Shown here piece by piece: positions 63,104-64,000 of a DNA stretch of 64,000 nt. The DNA is taken from NCBI GenBank assembly GCA_029202385.1, contig CP119314.1, forward strand, positions 1,304,501 through 1,368,500, read 5' to 3'. Within the stretch, counting starts at the first letter, position 1, and each line of letters begins with the position of its first letter. Under the pieces are notes generated by a model. It made no database searches and had not been told where the DNA came from. It worked only from the letters and a program-made list of their open reading frames with translations. The position numbers and the translations under genes were made by a program. Source of the DNA: Candidatus Sphingomonas phytovorans. Lineage in GTDB: Bacteria; Pseudomonadota; Alphaproteobacteria; Sphingomonadales; Sphingomonadaceae.

Positions 63104-64000
63104 CAGGCGGCCTCCGTCAGCTCCAGCCGCGGGAACACCCCGCTCGGCGCCGGCAGCACCGTGCCCGCCACCACTGGCACGCCCAGTGAATCGAAGTTTC
63201 GCGCGCCGGTCTCCTGGCCAAGCAGATCAAGCAACCGGTCAGCGCCATCCGGGATCGCCCAGCGCGCCATGATCGCGATCCGCCGGATCGCCTCGATCGT
63301 CAGGTGCAGGATCGCGTCGGCCCGGGCGGGATCGGTCTTGCGCACGCTCCAGGGTGCTGCGTCGGCGAAATACTGATTCGTATCGCGCGCCGCCGCCCAG
63401 ACCGCTTCGAGTGCATTGTGAAGCGCCAGATCCTTCATTGCAGCGTGCAGCCCGGCCTCGGCAGCCTCGATACTGGCCATCAGCGCGTTGTCCGGATCAG
63501 TCCGTGGGCCCGATTCAGGCACCACGCCGTCGCAATTCTTGGCGATGATCGACAGGCACCGCTGCGCCAGGTTACCGAAATTATTCGCCAGATCGGCATT
63601 GCACCGCGTGACGATCGCCTCTTCCGAATAGCTGCCATCCTGGCCGAAGCTCACCTCCCGCAACAGGAAATAGCGCAGCGCGTCGACACCGAAGCGGTCG
63701 ACCAGTTCCATCGGGTCGGTGACGTTGCCGACCGATTTCGACATCTTCTCGCCGCGGTTGAGCAGAAAGCCGTGCCCGAACACCTGTTTCGGCAGCGCCA
63801 GCTTCGCCGACATCAGGAAAGCCGGCCAGTAAACGGCGTGAAAACGCACGATATCCTTGCCGATCACATGCAGGTCCGCCGGCCAGTAGCGCGCCAGGTC
63901 GGCCGCATTGTCCGGATAGCCCGCCCCGGTCAGGTAATTGGTCAGCGCGTCGACCCAGACATACATGACATGCCCGGGGCTGCCCGGCACCTTCACGCCC
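63103..64000 (-). CDS. metG: Methionyl-tRNA synthetase, C-terminal part (5' end outside window)
   Basis: About 298 codons of a class I aminoacyl-tRNA synthetase; the reading frame is open to the right edge, so the start and the HIGH motif lie outside. The visible part begins inside the catalytic domain (VMYVWVDALTNYLTGAGYPD). NRGEKMSKSVGNV is the KMSKS motif (about residue 75 of this fragment), followed by the anticodon-binding helical domain (ALRYFLLREVSFGQDG; NLGNLAQRCLS-like ANNFGNLAQRCLSIIAKN). No C-terminal tRNA-binding (OB) appendix is visible. First gene of the metG-tatD-MBL set within the window. Confidence 0.95.
   Translation of the reverse strand, partial: GVKVPGSPGHVMYVWVDALTNYLTGAGYPDNAADLARYWPADLHVIGKDIVRFHAVYWPAFLMSAKLALPKQVFGHGFLLNRGEKMSKSVGNVTDPMELVDRFGVDALRYFLLREVSFGQDGSYSEEAIVTRCNADLANNFGNLAQRCLSIIAKNCDGVVPESGPRTDPDNALMASIEAAEAGLHAAMKDLALHNALEAVWAAARDTNQYFADAAPWSVRKTDPARADAILHLTIEAIRRIAIMARWAIPDGADRLLDLLGQETGARNFDSLGVPVVAGTVLPAPSGVFPRLELTEAA

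Overview
The window is a dense, GC-rich bacterial chromosome segment made almost entirely of housekeeping genes. The gene set points to an alphaproteobacterium of the Sphingomonadales (Sphingomonas-like). The evidence is a fused ispDF gene, the dusB-ntrB-ntrC-ntrY-ntrX-hfq-hflX order, small DUF465 proteins beside a DUF1465 protein, an lptD-surA-pdxA-rsmA operon, a serS-surE-nlpD operon, and an Hfq made of two fused Sm domains. No rRNA, tRNA, CRISPR array, phage or complete insertion sequence was seen.

Layout. 0-13 kb: sdhE and recG (divergent), three PilZ proteins, an unusual M23 protein, tyrS, serS-surE-nlpD, a Gly/Ser/Thr-rich surface protein, dksA, and DUF465/DUF1465 genes. 13-20 kb is the most accessory part: a GT2 glycosyltransferase translationally overlapped by a YdjC-type deacetylase, then an ECF sigma factor, FecR anti-sigma factor and TonB-dependent receptor, then a nitronate monooxygenase. 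20-32 kb: an M1 aminopeptidase, an RsmB-like methyltransferase, a TPR protein, the outer-membrane/cofactor/ribosome operon lptD-surA-pdxA-rsmA, and pepA. 31.8-36 kb: a nested inverted-repeat element, holC, ndk, a GNAT enzyme, then purM-purN-yjbR-membrane protein on the minus strand with REP-like hairpins between purM and purN. 36-47 kb: an exported protein, hda, ppk1, ppx, an I78 inhibitor, rnd, aspS, a ParDE toxin-antitoxin pair, ppk2 and a carbonic anhydrase. 47-60 kb: lipA, coq10, pncC, ispDF, dusB, the two nitrogen-type two-component systems, tandem hfq and hflX. 59.8-64 kb: all minus strand: an orphan exported protein, mazG, a small membrane protein, an MBL hydrolase, tatD and the 3' part of metG.

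The most notable signals are a strong candidate chromosomal dif site (61273-61300) lying between mazG and the small membrane protein gene; the double-domain Hfq; a nested palindromic element of about 126 bp downstream of pepA; and three polyphosphate genes (ppk1, ppx, ppk2) within 8.5 kb. The dif candidate has an XerD arm identical to that of E. coli dif, and genes to its right all run leftward, as expected at a replication terminus.

All functional calls come from reading the translated sequence and gene context. No database search or structure prediction was run. Start codons were chosen by family length, signal peptide position and Shine-Dalgarno spacing, and several remain ambiguous as noted.
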